Source: Planctomycetota bacterium (lineage in GTDB: Bacteria > Planctomycetota > Brocadiia > Brocadiales > Bathyanammoxibiaceae). From it: a stretch of DNA of 6,629 nt. Shown piece after piece: positions 6,522-6,629 of this stretch. Position 1 is the first letter of the stretch. Each line of letters starts with the position of its first letter. The position numbers were made by a program, and so were the translations under genes. The notes beneath the pieces were generated by a model. The model searched no databases. It saw only the letters and a program-made list of their open reading frames with translations, and was not told the DNA's origin. The DNA lies in assembly GCA_030598065.1 (NCBI GenBank), contig JAUVQR010000082.1:1-6629 (forward strand), read 5' to 3'.

Positions 6522-6629
6522 TCACACGATTGACCCCTGGGTAACATCATATTCCCACGAGGTATCCACCGGGTCATTGGCCAGTATCTCAGTGTCCTTG
6601 AAAAAGAGACCAATCTCGGCGTCAGCTGC
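6522..6629 (-). CDS. C-terminal fragment of an unidentified protein, truncated by the window edge
   Basis: Thirty-five codons then TGA (6522-6524) are open on the minus strand from the right edge. The fragment begins AADAEIGLFFKDTEIL and ends SWEYDVTQGSIV. About half its codons start with G and few have G in second position, a typical coding signature. It is acidic with mixed hydrophobics, like an ordinary soluble domain end. I do not recognise the family, and it does not resemble a phosphatidylserine decarboxylase C-terminus, so the common psd-pssA pairing is not supported here. Two other frames compete in the same bases (a 72-codon minus ORF and a plus frame open to the edge), but both have serine- or arginine-rich shadow-like compositions. 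With only 35 residues the call is moderate. Confidence 0.5.
   Translation of the reverse strand, partial: AADAEIGLFFKDTEILANDPVDTSWEYDVTQGSIV

Noticed and set aside
6395..6613. A 72-codon minus-strand ORF at the right edge
   Set aside because: It is rich in Arg, Pro, Ser and Cys, lacks a ribosome binding site and overlaps a frame with better coding statistics that ends at 6522.

Overview
The window reads as bacterial chromosome: dense, single-copy housekeeping-type genes with a G+C content somewhat above 50% (judged by eye, not counted). There is no phage, IS, tRNA, rRNA or CRISPR signal. The phylum cannot be fixed from sequence alone. A Gram-negative-like environmental bacterium is plausible, and a planctomycete-like source is only a guess.

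Layout, left to right. Positions 1-325 hold no supported gene, and 60-200 is very G+C-rich. A plus-strand gene (326-2167) encodes a ClC-family chloride channel/transporter with a C-terminal CBS-domain pair. It converges on a minus-strand pair with only 62 bases between the two stops, which contain a weak stem-loop. That pair is tldD (5243-3687) followed by tldE/pmbA (3690-2230), coupled by a 4-base GTGA stop/start overlap. Upstream on the same strand, after a 224-base gap, is pssA (6205-5468), encoding a CDP-diacylglycerol-serine O-phosphatidyltransferase. Its upstream region is A+T-rich and carries a clear extended -10 promoter. At the right edge the last 35 codons of an unidentified minus-strand gene enter the window (6629-6522).

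How the genes relate. TldD and TldE should form one heteromeric metalloprotease. TldD supplies the metal site (HEVIGH at residues 288-293 plus Cys489) and TldE is the subunit lacking HExxxH. PssA makes phosphatidylserine, the precursor of phosphatidylethanolamine, and it could be co-transcribed with tldDE because no terminator is seen between them. The ClC gene has no evident functional link to the others.

The most interesting observation is in the ClC protein. The gating glutamate of the GREGP motif is valine (GQVGP), and the residue aligned with the internal proton glutamate is also valine. This predicts an uncoupled, channel-like anion conductor rather than a proton/chloride exchanger. I found no convincing novel multi-gene system.
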